A stretch of DNA of 32,877 bases from contig JAZSMS010000063.1 in the NCBI GenBank assembly GCA_045536015.1, forward strand, positions 1 through 32,877, in the 5' to 3' direction. The stretch's first letter is position 1. Each line of letters begins with the position of its first letter. This document shows, in pieces, positions 32,333 to 32,877 of the stretch. A program made the translations under genes and the position numbers. This DNA comes from JAZSMS01 sp045536015. Lineage in GTDB: Bacteria > Bacillota > Clostridia > Christensenellales > QALW01. The notes beneath the pieces were generated by a model, which was given only the letters and a program-made list of their open reading frames with translations, ran no database searches and was not told where the DNA came from.

Positions 32333-32768
32333 TTATATTATCTCCTTTCGTCTTCGACTTCATATCAACCTCATTTTCGATAAGCTCCTCGGCGTAATCC
32401 TTTACAATTTCGTTAAGGCGGGGGTTAAGAGTAAAAGAAAATCTGTACTTATTATTAAATTGTTTAAGTAACGATAAACGCTTTGCCGCACCGATATATT
32501 CGGTTTCTTCCTTTTGTTCGCAGAGATTTTTTATGGTTTGTCCAAAAAAGCCGGCAAAAAAGGTGTAGCTTATAAAGTGGGGTTCGGGCTCAAACTTCAT
32601 AAGATAAAAGTCTTTATCTTTTTCTCTTTGCAAAAAATACTTTTCTTCTTTTCGCTTTGAAAGTCCGTTATCGTAGCCTACAAGAAGTATTTTTTCTTCG
32701 TCGTTTTCGATACATTTTGATAGGTTTTTGTTTCCAAGTCGTATTATCCACGTTCTTTGTACGCTCAT
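32319..32768 (-). CDS. Soluble protein of unknown function, first gene of the operon
   Basis: A 149-residue protein with no family I can name. The N-terminal half looks like short beta strands with many charges (RTWIIRLGN, EEKILLVGYDNG, FYLMKFEPEPHFISYTFF); the C-terminal half is helical (ETEYIGAAKRLSLLKQF, NEIVKDYAEELIENEVD). Neither signal peptide nor membrane segment. ATG 32768 has GGAGG, with a strong promoter upstream. Confidence 0.65.
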   Translation of the reverse strand: MSVQRTWIIRLGNKNLSKCIENDEEKILLVGYDNGLSKRKEEKYFLQREKDKDFYLMKFEPEPHFISYTFFAGFFGQTIKNLCEQKEETEYIGAAKRLSLLKQFNNKYRFSFTLNPRLNEIVKDYAEELIENEVDMKSKTKGDNINGLK

Positions 32769-32797
32769 AAAGCCTCCAAAAATAAATGTTCCCTATA

Positions 32798-32826
32798 ATT
32801 ATATCACAAATTTTTCATAATTTCAA
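32798..32826 (-). promoter_or_regulatory. Promoter of the four-gene unknown-yjbQ-HAD operon
   Basis: On the minus strand, TTGAAA (32826-32821), a 17-bp spacer and TATAAT (32803-32798), about 30 bases before the ATG. Confidence 0.8.
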
Positions 32827-32846
32827 CAGGTTTTGACAAAAACAAA

Positions 32847-32871
32847 AAAGGCAGAAAATTTCTGCCTTTTA
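32847..32871 (-). terminator. Terminator of a minus-strand gene beyond the right edge
   Basis: AAAAGGCAGAAA-type stem with its complement TTTCTGCCTTTT; Ts follow on the minus strand. It resembles the hairpins at 24964 and 30641, a favoured terminator form in this genome. Confidence 0.75.
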
Positions 32872-32877
32872 ACGTAA

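Noticed and set aside
1..32877. CRISPR arrays, insertion sequences, rRNA or tRNA genes
   Set aside because: I saw no repeat-spacer pattern, no transposase frame, and no rRNA or cloverleaf-type sequence on either strand.

Overview
The window reads as chromosomal DNA of a low-GC Gram-positive anaerobe (Bacillota, Clostridia-like). The support is a soj/spo0J-type parA-parB pair with two perfect parS sites, a dnaN-recF cluster beside DnaA boxes, a BMP/Nup-type purine transporter, lipoprotein signal peptides, strong AGGAGG-type ribosome binding sites and many short Rho-independent terminators. I cannot name the genus from sequence alone.

Layout, left to right. (1) 1-1530: the end of a membrane protein gene, then about 1.3 kb that is almost free of genes but full of transcription signals. 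Two related promoter-RNA-terminator units (A, 375-542; B, 868-1049) each start on the first base of a long closing helix and end in the same UUCG-capped terminator. Unit A is followed by a 56-residue AbrB-like gene; in unit B that position holds only a 6-codon remnant. A third, larger element (1216-1503) is closed by a roughly 29-bp helix. A promoter in front of it would make RNA perfectly complementary over 22 nt to the 3' part of unit B. This is the most unusual part of the window. (2) 1531-7985: an AraC-type regulator divergent from a glucuronate/fructuronate operon (uxaC, SDR uxuB, uxuA-like, an RraA-family gene, a GH39-like glycosidase), with a 16-bp direct repeat of 20-bp period between the two promoters as the likely operator. 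(3) 8157-12718: gltX, radC, recF and dnaN on the minus strand, then an oriC-like array of six DnaA boxes with AT-rich flanks. dnaA is not next to it. (4) 12719-17930: polA-coaE-slt and a solute-binding lipoprotein, all overlapping. (5) 18034-24960: a glycogen-degradation pair (glgP plus a GH13 alpha-glycosidase) that carries both parS sites, then parB-parA behind an uncharacterised membrane/coiled-coil protein. (6) 24964-30590: xpt plus a BMP lipoprotein, ABC ATPase and two permeases, a purine salvage operon. (7) 30641-32826: an operon of two unknown proteins, a YjbQ-family protein and a HAD hydrolase, followed at the right edge by the terminator of a gene outside the window.

How it fits together: replication initiation (DnaA boxes, dnaN, recF), repair (polA, radC) and chromosome partition (parAB, parS) lie within about 12 kb, as expected near an origin. 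Yet every gene from 8189 to 32768 is on the minus strand, so genes to the right of the DnaA-box array would run head-on to a fork leaving it. Together with the missing dnaA, this suggests a rearranged origin region or an origin elsewhere. The metabolic genes point to plant- or host-glycan use (uronates), glycogen turnover and purine salvage.
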